A stretch of DNA of 64,000 bases from Orientallactaga sibirica (taxonomy: Eukaryota; Chordata; Mammalia; Rodentia; Dipodidae): NCBI GenBank assembly GCA_036365145.1, contig JAEOAD010000026.1:2150501-2214500 (forward strand), read 5' to 3'. Shown here piece after piece: positions 1-29,111 of this stretch. Below the pieces are notes generated by a model, which did no database searches, was not told the origin of the DNA, and was given only the letters and a program-made list of their open reading frames with translations. The first letter of the stretch is position 1; the number at the start of each line of letters is the position of its first letter. The position numbers were made by a program, and so were the translations under genes.

Positions 1-1215
1 ACCCCTGCTCAATATGGTGGTGTACACCTTTAGTCTCAGCACTCAGGAGGCTGAGGTAGGAGGATCACTATGAGTTCAAGGTCAGCCTGAAGATATAGAA
101 TGAGTTCCAGGTCAGCTTGGGCTAGAGTGAGACCCTACCTCAGGAGGAAAAAAAAAGAAACAACAAAACATAAGAGGGAGGGAGGGAGGAAGGGATGGCT
201 TAGTGGTTAAAGCATTTGCCTGAAAAGCCAAAGGACCCTGGTTTGATTCCCCAGAACCCACATAAGATAGATGCACAACGTGGTGCAAGTGTCTGGAGTT
301 CATTTGCAGTGGCTGGAGGCCCTGGTGTGCCCATTCTCTCTCTCTCAAATAAATAAATAAATAAAAATTAAAAAAATATATTTTTAAAAAGCAAAAACAC
401 AAGAAACAAAAACCTAAAAAAAACCAAACAAGCAACTAGCAAAAGAACTACAGGGGCTTTGAGTTTTCTTACAAATGTGGACGTATATAGACTCTAGATA
501 CAACACAGTAAGTTTCTAATTACTTGCCTTTCTGTTACCATGAACACTTTAAGAGTTTGATGGGCCCAGGACATGGCTCAGCTGATGGAACGTTTGCCCA
601 GCATGCTCAGTACCCAGGTCCCACCTCTGCCCTTGCAGCCCCTAAACCGGGCATGATGATGTACACCTAGAATCCCAGCACTCGGGAGGTGAAAACAAAG
701 GCGTTCAAGGTCATCCTCAGCTGTTCTAGCATCATCCTAGCAAGTTCGAGGACAGCGTGGATACGTAAAAAAACAGGGCTGGAGAGATGCCTTAGTGGTT
801 AAGGCACCTGCCTGAGAAGCCTAAGGACCCAGGTTTGATTCCCCAGTACCCATATAAGCCAGATGCACAAGATGACACATGTGTCTTGAGTTTGTTTGCA
901 TTAACTCAAGGCCTTGATGCTCCCATTCTTTCTCTGTCTCTTTCTCTCTTAAATAAATAAATAAAATATTTTGAAAAATAAGCTAAAAAGGGGCTGGAGA
1001 GGTGGCTTAGTGCTTAAGGCGCTTGCCTGCGAAGCCTAAGGACTCATGTTCGACTCTCCAGGTCCCACATAAGCCAGATGCACAGTGACACAAACACACG
1101 AGGTTGCAAGGGCCATAAGGGGGCACACGTATCTGGAGTTCAATAGCAGTGTTTGGATGTCCTGTTCTCTCTCTCACTCAAGCACTTAAAAAAAAAAAAA
1201 GGCAATCTGTTGGGC
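1..1215. mobile_element. SINE cluster in SMARCB1 intron 3
   Basis: In order: B1 sense about 10-160, Dip sense 192-370, an old B1-like piece 644-768, Dip sense 776-968, and a long-form Dip sense about 990-1200 with GGGCCATAAGGGGGCACAC at 1110-1128. From 1216 to 1534 no feature is seen. Confidence 0.8.
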
Positions 1216-1534
1216 TTGCCTAAAAAAAAAAAAAAGCTAAAAAAAATTTCTGTCTGTATACATTTACACCTATTGCTTGTTTCTCTTGTGAGTTTATTTG
1301 AACTACTAATTTTCTGGCAAATGAGTCCCACTTTGAAAGCATTCCTAGCTGCACTCCAGAATTCAAGACTTATTTCTTAGGAATTCCAAAGATACGGAAG
1401 AAACTCCAAACCCTTGAGCAGGCAACTGTAAGCACGGCGGGCAGAGTGCTGCAGTCCTGCTTCGTCAAGGTCTGTGCTTCAGTGTGACACAGCCCACAGG
1501 TATCCCTGCAGCACACCTGGTGGGAAGGAGGTAC

Positions 1535-10014
<8,480 letters not shown>

Positions 10015-10764
10015 AAGTACTTAGAAAGTTCTCAGGTTTAATGACAGTCCTCAGTAGGAAAAAAAAAATAAAAATAAAAATAAAACAAAACAGTCTTTGT
10101 ACACTGTACACACATTTACATGGCTTTGGAGGGTACCAGCATTAGGATGAGGGCTCCAGGAAGAAGTGGCCTGGGACAAGGCTGTGAGGTATGTTGGGAC
10201 CTCCAGGGCTCAGGGTCTCCAGGAGGAAGCAGGCTGTCGGACCTCTTGGCCCAGGTCTTAGATCTCTCTGGTTCCAGAGCATCTCCTCAAAGCTGACATT
10301 TCAAGAAAGAGCCCTGCCCTGAAGGCCCCGTTGTTTGGCCAGGGCAGAATGGTGCCCCTTGAAGCTCTGCTTCATCATCACCAATACCCAGCAGTTGCTT
10401 CACAGAAGGGTTAGAGAGACACTGGCTCCCCCATCCCTGTTGAGGTTCTACCCTGAGGGACAGAGATGGAGGCCTTGGACGAGCCAGGTTTGACCACGCG
10501 GTGGGGTATTGCTGGCCCAAGACCTCCCTAACTCTTAAGTAATGCCAAAGCCTCTGCCCAGTCCGAGACAGTCACTGGTGGGTGACCACGACCCGCGTGG
10601 CCCTCCTTGCAGTTGTCATGGCGGTTGTGCCCCTACCCCAGCCCCCTGAGGAGACATCAGTTCTGTTCCATGCCTGATGTCTAGGGCTACAAAGATGGCT
10701 GTGGGTCTTTCCTGGTATAAGTGGTGTGGCAGGGGTCACTGCCCCAAAGGCATCCAAGCCATGG
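10015..10764 (-). other. MMP11: MMP11 3' untranslated region
   Basis: About 750 bases of SINE-free sequence follow the stop codon and end near an ATTAAA signal. The exact cleavage point, near 10015-10025, is inferred. Confidence 0.7.
10037..10042 (-). terminator. MMP11 poly(A) signal ATTAAA
   Basis: ATTAAA on the minus strand, about 725 bases after the MMP11 stop codon. It is the only good poly(A) signal I see in this stretch. Confidence 0.6.
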
Positions 10765-20050
<9,286 letters not shown>

Positions 20051-20100
20051 CCGCCCCGGGGGCCTGCTGGGGCCTGCTGGGCCTCTCCAGGCTGCCGCCC

Positions 20101-20106
20101 CTTATA
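20101..20106 (-). promoter_or_regulatory. TATA-like box of MMP11
   Basis: The minus strand reads GGCTATAAGGGG, with TATAAG about 50 bases upstream of the start codon, so the 5' untranslated region would be only about 20-25 nt. GC boxes lie just upstream at about 20111-20140. Confidence 0.55.
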
Positions 20107-20159
20107 GCCTTCGCCCCGCCCCCCCGGCCCGCCCCCAGCCCCCACACCGCCTTTTGTTC

Positions 20160-21602
20160 GAAACTCCTGCGGTCTGGGTGGGGGAAGGCAGAGCAGGCCC
20201 GGGGAGTTTGGGGCTTGGTGAGAGCCTGGGACCGGGAGTTAGGTTTCATGCGTCCTGATCTCCATCCCAACCCCCTCCACCTTTAGGAAGAACGAGGCTC
20301 CTTTATCTGGCTGGTGTCCCTGCTGGCCTGACGACCTCCTGTTGGCCTGGGACAGGTGGTCAAGTTCTCCAAGTCCCCGAGAGCCCCAGCTGATGCGTTT
20401 GAAAGCATCCCCGTAGCTCATGGGAGGAGAGAGAGATTAAAATGTGTCCCCTGGAAGGCTAGAGTGAGACCCTCATCTCAAAACAAACAAATGAAAAAAA
20501 AAGTACACACACACAAAAAAATCTAAAATGTGTCCCCTGGAGAAACCAAAGAATACAGGAAAAACTTGCGCCAAGCTCCTCACTTCGGAAAAGACCAGAG
20601 ACAACTTATAGATGGGAAAGCTGAGGTTTTGCTCCGCCAGCAGGCAAAGAGAGGGGTCAGGGGATGGGAAGGGCAGTCAGAAGGGCATAGGAGGATGTCT
20701 GAGTAAGTTGCTAGGCTCAGATTGTCCCCTGGGGTCAGGTCCTAGCCGAGGGGCCTCTCCTGACCTTTCAGGACCGGTAATCCAGTCGTGATGGAGAAGA
20801 GGAGAATCAAAGGAGGAAGTGGGGTGTCCATGCTGGAAAAGATTTCCCCCAGTCTCCTCTGTGATTGTAGGGGGTCTCTAATCTTGTCCATCCCTTTTGA
20901 TGACAAAAGTCCCCTTCACTTCACTCAAGAGCCAAGATCCAGGCAGTGGCTCTCCTATCTAGGCACCGGCTCTGAGTCACTGCAAGGTGAGGCTAGGCTC
21001 TGGGCACCCAGTCTGGGTCAAGACAGGGCAGCAGTGCCCTTCACAGCTTTCCAGGAAGGCTCCACAGAGACACCTAGAGGGCAAGGAGGGGTAGGGCAGC
21101 TGTGAGGGTCACTTTTCCCGGCTGGCTGTTACCTTTTCTTTTCTTTCTAGAGCCTCATCTTGAAGTATTGACTGACAATTGCTATACATATATATATATA
21201 GTGTATTTTGATCATGCACCTCCCAATTACTTTCCATTCTCCCCTACACCTTCCTGCCAAACCCTTTCTTCTTCCAAACTAGACTCACTTTAATATATAT
21301 ATATATTTGGTTTTTGGAGGTAGGGTCTCACTCTAGCCCAGGCTGACCTGGAATTCACTATGTAGCCTCAGAGCAGCCTTGAACTCATGGCGATTCTCCT
21401 ACTTCGAGTGCGCCACCACGCCCGGATTTTAAAATATTTTTATTAAATATTTTTATTTATTTATTTGAGAATGACAGAGAGAGAGAGAGAGAAAGAAAAA
21501 AAGAAAATTGACACACTAAGGCCTCCAGCCACTGCAAAAGAACTCCAGTCTCATGAGCCACATTGTGCATCTGGCTTTATGTGAGCCCTGGGGAGCTGAA
21601 CC

Positions 21603-21633
<31 letters not shown>

Positions 21634-24000
21634 GGTTTTTCAAGGTAGTGTCTCACTCTGGCCCAGGCTGACCTGGAATTAACTATGCAATCTCAGGGTG
21701 GCCTCGAACTCATGGGGATCCTCCTACCTCTGCCTCCCGAATGCTGGGATTAAAGGCGTGTGCCACCACGCCCGGCTCACTTTTTTTTTTTTAATGAGAT
21801 AGGGTCTTGCTGTAGCCCAGACTGACCTGGAATTCACTATATAGTCTCAAGGTGGGCTTGAACTCACAGAGATCCTCCTACCTCTGCTTCCCGAGTGCTG
21901 GGATCAAAGGCGTGTGCCATCACGCCAGGCTCATAAAAATTTTTTTTTAAAGAGAAGTAAGCCAGGCTGGAGAGATGGCTTAGCGGTTAAACGCTTGCCT
22001 ATGAAGCCTAAGGACCCCGGTTCGAGGCTCAATTCTCCAGGACCCACGTAAGCCAGATGCACAAGGGGGTGCATGCCTCTGGAGTTCGTTTGCAGTGGCT
22101 GGAGGCCCTGGCGCACCCATTCTCTCTCTCTCTACCTGCCTATTTCTGTATCTCTCTCTCAAATAAATAAATAAAAAATAAAATATAAAAAATAGCAAAA
22201 AAAAAAAAAAAAAAAAAAAGAAGTAAGCCAGGCATGGCTGCACACGCCTTTAATCCCAGCACTCGGGAGGCAGAGGTAGGAGGATCGCCATGAGTTTGAG
22301 GCCACCCTGAGACTACATAGTGAATTCCAGATCAGTCTGGGCCAGAGTGAGACCCTACCTCGAAAAACAAAAACAACAACAACAAAAACCCAAAACAAAA
22401 ACAAAAAAACATCAAAACCAAAGGCCAGGTTGGGGAGAGCTCTGCTGCACAGGCTGCTGAAAGAAACAAGTGTCAGAATGCAGGAGTGGACATGACTTTT
22501 ATGTGTGTGGTTCTGAATAGCTCTGACCCCCTCTCCTGGAGGCTTTTGCTCTTGGCTATGCCTTGGTGCCAGATAGCCTCTGCTGTCACACGAAACAGTG
22601 ACAAGGAAGGAGAAAGAAGCCACCTTTCTTCCTTGCCCTCTTCCCACTTTTCCCCTAGGATCAATCAGAGCCTGACCCCAGGCAAAGTCATTCAGAAAAG
22701 AATGTAATACAAGCCAAGTTCTCGAACGACAGGGAAGTTGAGTCTCTTGCCTCAACTTGGTTTGGAACCCAAGTGTTAAAATCATAAACTCCCTAAGCGC
22801 ACCCCTGAGCTTGGCTTGACCCCGACCTGCAAATACTTATGGGCATTCGGGTCACCCTTGCGATGGACACATTGCTTAAATGTCTCATAAATGCTATCCG
22901 TGTCTAGGAGCCTAAGGCGCTTGGTAGGACAAGACCCAATGATGGGAGGGCTGGAGAGATGGCTTAGCAGTTAAGGTGCTTGCCTGCAAAGCCAAGGGAC
23001 CCAGGTTCAATTCCCGGACCCACATAGCCAGATGCGCAAGGTGGTGCATACAGCTGAAGTTAGTTTGCAGAGGCTGGAGGCCCTGGCATACCTAATTTCT
23101 CTCTCCATATCTGCCTCTTTCTGTCTCTCCCTCTCTCTCTTAAATAAGTAAAAAATTAAAATATTCTTTTTGTTGTTGTTTTGTTTTTCGAGGTAAGGTC
23201 TCATCCTAACCCAGGCTGACCTGGAATTCACTCTGTAGTCTCACAGCGATCCTCCTATCTCTGCCTCCCAAGTGCTGGGATTAAAGGCGTGTGCCGCCAA
23301 AACCAGCAAAAATAAAAATATGAAAATACCCAGTGCGTATGGTAGGGGGGTGGGCACCGGTCAAGGCTGAGTGGCAGAGGGAGGTGGGCAGCCCCCTAGT
23401 GGATATTCTGGAGACATAGCCTGTAGGACTTCCGGCTCTAGTCCTTTGGAGATCTTAAAGGGCTACGCGATTGTCATCAAACGCTGTCTGGTGAAAGGAT
23501 GCAGGCCTCGGTCCTCAGGACCCCTCCCGGCTGGCCTCAGCCCATCACCTACCTGTCTCCTTTCCCCTCCAGGGCTCCATTCCTGGAGCCCTGCTGTATC
23601 CTTCTAACAGGCCTGGCCTTATTGCTCCTGCTTAAGTTTTTATTTTTATTTATTTTGGTCTGGTGACACAGCATACACACGTGCACCCAGTTTTTAAAAA
23701 AATTGTTTGTTTGTTTATTTATTTATGAGCAACAGACAGACAGAGAGAGAAAGAGACAGATAGAGAAAGGGCACGCCAGGACCTCCAGCCACCTCAAATG
23801 AACTCCAGATACATGCGTCTTGAACCGGGGTCCTTAGACTTCACAGGCAAGAACTTAACCTCTAAGCCATGTCTCCAGCCCTCCTGCTTAAGTTTGCAGC
23901 CCTGGCGGGTGAACCCAGGGCTAGGAGCTGGGAGGGCTCAAAGATGCTCTATGTGGCTGAAACCCCAGCATGCTGGCAAGGGCGTGTGGAGGAGACACGG
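20160..24000. mobile_element. MMP11-CHCHD10 divergent intergenic region
   Basis: SINE-free 20160-21170 apart from a B1 tail piece near 20460. Then a low-copy piece 21195-21290 also seen at 42980-43075; B1 antisense 21308-21425; Dip antisense 21440-21605; B1 antisense 21630-21778 and 21795-21932; Dip sense 21965-22185; B1 sense 22226-22370; unassigned 22420-22940; Dip sense 22945-23155; B1 antisense 23178-23305; Dip antisense 23700-23880. Confidence 0.75.
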
Positions 24001-24165
24001 GGAGGAGCTGGTCGAGGGTGAGGGGCGGGGTCAGGGAGGGGGTCCACGAGGTCCTCCCTTTCTCCCTAAGTGACAAGTGCTGCAGAGCTGGTCGCGCTCA
24101 CTCAGAGCCACCGCTCGCCACCTGCGCCGTCTTCACGTTGCTGTCTTTGTCCCATCGCCGCTGCC

Positions 24166-24206
24166 ATGCCACGGGGAAGCCGCAGTGCGGCCGCCCGGCC
24201 AGCCAG
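24166..24206 (+). CDS. CHCHD10: CHCHD10 coding exon 1
   Basis: [13 protein letters not shown] plus two bases of a Ser codon. Donor GCCAG|GTGTGA. Too short to stand out as an ORF, but identical in plan to mammalian CHCHD10. Confidence 0.93.
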
Positions 24207-26307
24207 GTGTGATGGGCACCAGGGGACTCCCGCGGGGAGGGGCGTGGGGGAGCGTGGACACTTGTCCCAAGGGTGTCCGCGGGATGACCTTGGCCGCCAC
24301 TGCGCCATCTTGGCGGGGGATGGGGAGGGAAGGGATGCAGCAACCACGTGTCTAAGACAGGGGTCGCCCATCTCCCCGGGATTATAGGTGGGGTGGTGGT
24401 GGTGGGGGAAGCTTGTGTCCCAGAGCTGCAGCCCACCCCCAGCCCCGACCTGGAGTCCAGATAGGATTAACTCTGCTTTGCCTTATCCCTGCAGCCGCCC
24501 AGCAGCCCATCCTCCCGCGCACCCACCGCCCTCTGCGGCCGCTCCGGCTCCTGCCCCCTCAGGCCAGCCGGGTCTCATGGCCCAGATGGCGTCCACAGCA
24601 GCGGGGATGGCCGTGGGCTCAGCTGTGGGACACGTCGTGGGTAGTGCCCTGACTGGCGCTTTCAGCGGGGGAAGCTCAGAGCCTGCCCAGCCTGCTGCCC
24701 AGCAGGTGAGCAGCAGGGCCCTGGAAAACACCACCTGCCCCCGCCCCCAATATTCATTCAAGACCACGAGCCCAGAGCTTTGACCTATTCCGCACTCTCT
24801 AGCCTGCTGTCATTTTCTGGCAGGCTCTCCCTGCTCCTCACTTCAGGGCAAAATCCTTGGCCTCCAACCAGGCCTTTAGAGATGGGGGGAACCCAGGTTC
24901 AGATGCCTCCCGGAGACTTGACCAAGAACACATAACTCTATTGAAGCTGGCAGTGATGTCCCCAAGTCTCCGTTCTAACCTCCAGGCTCTTGATGGAAGC
25001 TGCTAGACTCTAGGATAAAGGTCAGCCTCCAGTCATGGCTCCTGTTACCTGATGACCTGTCCCCCATTGCCCCTCCCTACCAGTCCTCTCCAATATTTTA
25101 TTTTATTTTGTTTTGTTTTTATGAGAGAATGAGATAGAGAAAGAGGCAAAGTGAGAGAGAGGGAGAACGGGTGTGCCAGGCCCTCCAGCCATTGCAAATG
25201 AACTCCAGATGCATTTGCCCCCTTGTGCATCTGGCTTACATGGGTACTGGAGAATCAAACCTGGGTCCTTAGATTTTGCATGCAAGCGCCTTAACCGCTA
25301 AGCCATCTCTCCAGCCTTATATATTTTTTTAATGTTTTTATTTTTAGTTTTTGAGAGAAAAAGAGAGCCAGAGAGAGGAGAAAGAGGGGGGAGGAGAGAG
25401 AGAGAGAATAGGTGCACCAGGGCATCCAGCAAATGAACTCCAGATACATGTGCCACCTTGTTCATCTGGCTTACGTGGGTCATGGGGAATTGAACTTGGG
25501 TCCTTTGGCTTTGCAGGCAAGCGCCTTAACCACTAAGCCACCTTTCCATTGCTATTCCTTTATTTATTTATTTATTTAATTTATTTAATTTATTTTTTTG
25601 AGGTTTTTTTCTCACTTGTAGCCCAGGCTGACCTGGAACTCACTCTGTAGTCTCATGCTGGCCTGGAACTCACAGTGATCTTACCTCTGCTTTGTGAGTG
25701 CTGGGATTGAAAGCGTGCACCACCACGCCCCTGCTCCTTACTAATCTTGAGTCAAATTCAAATGCTGATTAACAGCTGGGTCCTGGGGTCATGAGAGTCA
25801 GTGTGGCTAAGCCAGGAAGGTGCCAGAACTTGGAGTAGGATACTCTGGATTTTGGAGGGACTACTCACTCAGCCTGTGTCAGGGATGGAACAGCTGGGGC
25901 TAGACAGGGGCAAGTTGGCCCTAAGGTCACTTACCCTGCCTGGGACTGTCTTTGGGACACTGGGGGATAGGGATGTGAAAGGAGCAGCTTTGGAACCTCC
26001 CTCAAGATGCCAACTCTGAGTTGCCCTTTGCATTCTTTCCCAGGCCCCTGTCCGTGCTGCCCCGCAGCCCCTACAAATGGGGCCCTGCTCCTATGAGATC
26101 AAACAATTCCTGGACTGCTCCACCTCTCAGAGTGACCTGACCCTGTGTGAGGGCTTCAGCGAGGCCCTGAAGCAGTGCAAGTACAACCACGGTGAGTAGA
26201 TGGACTGACCGACGAGAGGATTGGGAGGGACAGACCCTCTCGCACCTGTAGTCTGATCACCAGCCTATGCTACCATTCTCTCTCCAGGTCTGAGCTCCCT
26301 GCCTTGA
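24166..26307 (+). CDS. CHCHD10: CHCHD10, complete, 4 exons
   Basis: Small protein of the mitochondrial intermembrane space, linked to cristae organisation (MICOS) and partner of CHCHD2. Coding exons 24166-24206, 24495-24705, 26044-26191 and 26288-26307 give 420 nt, 139 residues (human 142; a three-residue gap lies in the Pro/Ala-rich N-terminus). Features in order: Arg-rich N-terminus [13 protein letters not shown]; Pro/Ala region; central hydrophobic segment around [17 protein letters not shown] (about 53-69); CHCH domain with two C-x9-C motifs, Cys99-Cys109 and Cys119-Cys129, oxidised by MIA40 (CHCHD4) on import. It ends GLSSLP. All introns are GT/AG. The gene starts in a CpG-rich region about 4.1 kb from the divergent MMP11 start. 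Confidence 0.97.
24304..24313 (-). promoter_or_regulatory. YY1-type site in CHCHD10 intron 1
   Basis: The minus strand reads CAAGATGGCG, a strong YY1 core, about 100 bases after exon 1. YY1 often sits just downstream of starts of nuclear genes for mitochondrial proteins. Confidence 0.45.
24495..24705 (+). CDS. CHCHD10: CHCHD10 coding exon 2
   Basis: Pro/Ala-rich region and the central hydrophobic segment, from [13 protein letters not shown] to AQPAAQQ. Acceptor CTGCAG|CCGC, donor CAG|GTGAGC, phase 0 at the end. Confidence 0.95.
24706..26043 (-). mobile_element. CHCHD10 intron 2 with SINEs
   Basis: Two Dip antisense copies at 25100-25315 and 25345-25545 and a B1 antisense at 25590-25735. The flanks 24706-25090 and 25740-26043 show nothing recognisable. 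Confidence 0.75.
26044..26191 (+). CDS. CHCHD10: CHCHD10 coding exon 3 (CHCH domain)
   Basis: Holds both C-x9-C motifs, [11 protein letters not shown] and [11 protein letters not shown]. Acceptor TCCCAG|GCC, donor CACG|GTGAGT. Confidence 0.96.
26288..26307 (+). CDS. CHCHD10: CHCHD10 coding exon 4 and stop
   Basis: Completes the Gly codon, then LSSLP and TGA at 26305-26307. Acceptor CTCCAG|GTC. Confidence 0.94.
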
Positions 26308-26424
26308 AGAGTCCTCCAAGGCCCCAACCCCTCACCGACAGCCGGAACATGATGAGATTGTGGTCCCTGGGAGAGTAAGATGCGGGTTTCTTAACCCACA
26401 GATAACACAGGACACAAATGTGCA

Positions 26425-26430
26425 ATTAAA
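26425..26430 (+). terminator. CHCHD10 poly(A) signal ATTAAA
   Basis: ATTAAA lies 118 bases after the stop codon. A Dip SINE begins about a dozen bases later, and the target duplication of that SINE overlaps the signal. Confidence 0.65.
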
Positions 26431-26442
26431 GAGTTTATTTTA

Positions 26443-26645
26443 AACATTTTTTTAATTTTTATTTTCCATTTATTTATTTGAGACACAGAGAGAGAATGGG
26501 CACTCCAGGGCCTCCAGCCACTGTTAACGAACTCCAGATGCATGTGCCACCATGTGCATCTGGCTTACGTGGAATCTGGAGAATTGAACCTTTGTCCTTA
26601 GGCTTCACAGGCATGCGCCTTAACAGCTAAGCCATCTCTCCAGCC
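26443..26645 (-). mobile_element. Dip SINE at the CHCHD10 3' end, with target duplication
   Basis: Antisense Dip flanked by perfect 17-base copies of TTAAAGAGTTTATTTTA at 26426-26442 and 26646-26662. The left copy overlaps the CHCHD10 poly(A) signal. Confidence 0.85.
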
Positions 26646-26662
26646 TTAAAGAGTTTATTTTA

Positions 26663-26793
26663 GACCACAGCCTACTGTGAGCCCACTTGCTAGCATGTCT
26701 TCCAGGAGTACCCCCTGGCTGTTGAGATGGAATCAGGGGAGATGGATCTGTGTCTCACTGGTGTGCTGTGTTTCAGCATGAGTGTGTGCATGT

Positions 26794-26825
<32 letters not shown>

Positions 26826-27690
26826 CAGGGTTTTCTGCATAACCAGGCTGTCCTTGAACCTCTGGGTGGTACACGAGGAGCCCTCTTGTAATCTCCATTG
26901 TGGGATAGCCAATGATCAGTTGTTCTGGGCACTCCAAAATGGGAGGGATGAGGCATTTGCAAGTGACCCCAAGGGCATCAGACTCTGATCTGGAATCCCA
27001 GGGTGAGCCTACTGTCTCTGCCTACCGGGAGACCTGCCCCTTCATCCTTGTTTCTGTCCCTGGGTCCCTTTCAGTGTGCCCAACTCTCGGGCTCCACTGG
27101 GTCCGCGCCCATCCTGTCTGTGACCTTGTCTCTTTTGCTGATGCAACTTCTCAGCCATTACATACAGATTCTGCGAGGGGGAGTCCTGCTGGATCGCTGT
27201 CTATTTGCAGTTGGTCACAAGGCTGTGAACAGAGCTGGCCCCTTGGATCCAGTTCAGCTTGTCCACTTGGCTATGCTGTGCCAGGTCACAGGGCCTGCTG
27301 GACCGAGGAATCAGCTCTTCAAACCCAGCGTAGACTCTGTCACACACTGCTGCTACCTTCTCCCGGTTCAGTCAGCAGCTGCGCTTTGAGGTCCGGCCCT
27401 AATCCATGTTTGGAGAGATGTAAATGCGAGCTTCCTAAGGCACCCCTGCATGTAGGGTGCGTATGCCCCAGCAGAACAAGGGCCCTGTCTCTTGGTATGT
27501 CATGTGAGTGTACATATGTGGGGTTCTGTATCTCAGCACAAGTATTAGTAACCCTTCTTTTTTTTTTTTTTTTTTTTAAATTTTTTTGACCATACAGTGC
27601 TCTGAGTTTTGGGATGGTCATATGACACATGCACTTGAATCTGAAACAAGAAAAATAAAAGCAAAGAGTTTAGGGGGAAAAAAAAGGCCA
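26663..27690. other. Mostly single-copy sequence between CHCHD10 and VPREB3
   Basis: Holds a (TG)n tract at 26790-26824 and, on the minus strand, a coding-like stretch described separately (27043-27371). C22orf15 is expected about here in other mammals, on the minus strand, but I could not recognise it. Confidence 0.5.
27043..27371 (-). pseudogene. Possible coding remnant, unassigned
   Basis: A minus-strand frame open from 27371 to a TAG at 27201 reads LNREKVAAVCDRVYAGFEEL and onward with ordinary, non-repetitive composition. A second frame takes over near 27192 (QQDSPSQNLYVMAEKLHQQK) and stops near 27043. The shift and stop suggest a decayed gene or retrocopy, or chance. No family recognised. 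It does not resemble my memory of C22orf15. Confidence 0.2.
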
Positions 27691-28555
27691 GGCATGGTGG
27701 CACATGCCTTTCAATCCCAGCGTTTGGGAGGCAAAGGTAGGAAGATGGCTGTGAGTTTGAGGCCAGCCTGAGACTACATAGTGAATTCCAGGTCAGCCTG
27801 GGCTAAAGTGAGACCCTGCCTGGAAACAACAACAACTTGCAGCTAGATGTGGTGGCGCACACCTTTAACTCAGCACTTGGAAGACTGAGGTACGAGAATT
27901 GCAGTGAGTTTGAGGCCAGTCTGGAACTACAAAGTGAAGGTCCAGGTTGTCCTGGGTTAGAGTGAGACCCTACCTTGAAAAACTAAAAACAGTTGGGCAT
28001 GGTGGCACACGCCTTTAATCCTAGCACTGGGGAGGCAGAGGCAGGAGGATCGCCGTGAGTTCAAGGCCACCCTGAGACTACAGAGTGAATTTCAGGTCAG
28101 CCAGAGCTAGAGTGAGACCCTACCTTGAAAAACCAAAAACAATAAACAAACAAATAAAACAAAACAAAACAAAAAACCAACACCCCCAGCCCCCGAATGC
28201 AGGTGTATCAGACACTGACTGAGCGCAGTAGCACACACTTGCTGCCTCACCACTTGGGCGGTAGAGAGGGAAGAATCAGAAGTTCCAAGCCAGCCATGGC
28301 TACTAAGCAAGTTCGAGGCCAGCCTGGGCTACGTGAGATCTTGTCTCAAAACAGTAAAACACAAACATTCGTAGGGATGTTTTGTAACGTTTCACTGGCC
28401 AAAGCTTAGAAAGCCTGCAGCTGTTAATACCAAACTAGATAAGCTATTCATTGGGTGTGTGCGTGCAGTATGAATTACATACAGCTAGGCGCATGAGCTA
28501 TAGATGGCTGCACACACTGGATGACTCAGTGTTGAATAAAAGAAACCCACACGGG
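27688..28555 (+). mobile_element. Row of B1 elements
   Basis: B1 sense copies at 27688-27830, 27842-27985 and 27990-28135, and a diverged one at about 28205-28350. From 28350 to 28553 the sequence is unassigned. Confidence 0.75.
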
Positions 28556-29080
28556 CTGGAGAGATGGCTTAGTGGTTAAGGCGCCTGCCAGCGAAGTCCA
28601 AGAACGCCCGTTCGAACCTCCAGGTCCCATGTTTAGCCAGTCGCAAAAGTGACGCAAGCGCGCAATGTCGCACATGCGCACAGGGGGACACACGCATCTG
28701 GAGTTTGTTTACAGTGGCTGAAGGGCCCTGGCCTGCCCATTCTCTCTGCCTCTTCCTCTATCTCTCTGTCTCTCTCAAATAAAACACACCCACATTTCAT
28801 TTACAGCACAGTTTCTAGACCAGGCAAGTGATCTGAGGTGCTAGAAGTCAGAATGATGGGGCTGGAGAGATGGCTTAGCAGTTAAGGCCAGATGCACATG
28901 GTGGCACATGCATCTGGAGTTCGTTTGCAGTGGCTAGAACCCTGACATGTCCATTTCATTCTCTCTCTCTCCCTCTCTCTGTCTCTAATAAGTAAATAAA
29001 AATGAAAATAAAATCTTTTAAAAAAGAAGTCAGAATGATGATTCATTGGGGGGGTTCTTCTCTTTCTCTCTTGATTTCTT

Positions 29081-29111
<31 letters not shown>

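Larger units (their letters stand above)
24000..24600. promoter_or_regulatory. CpG-rich 5' region of CHCHD10
   Basis: GC-rich, CpG-containing sequence spans the probable start site, exon 1 and most of exon 2. No TATA box is seen. The start site is probably within about 100 bases upstream of 24166. Confidence 0.6.

Noticed and set aside
776..968. tRNA genes suggested by the A- and B-box-like heads of Dip elements
   Set aside because: The promoter boxes belong to SINEs. There is no tRNA cloverleaf or 3' end, and the same head is found in dozens of copies.
22159..22785. 208-codon minus-strand frame
   Set aside because: Its C-terminal half is antisense B1 translation (the WPRLIWNSLCSLRVA pattern seen at many SINE copies). 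No known domain in the rest.
27003..27389. 128-codon plus-strand frame between CHCHD10 and VPREB3
   Set aside because: No recognisable domain. The opposite strand has the more protein-like composition, and that is itself uncertain.
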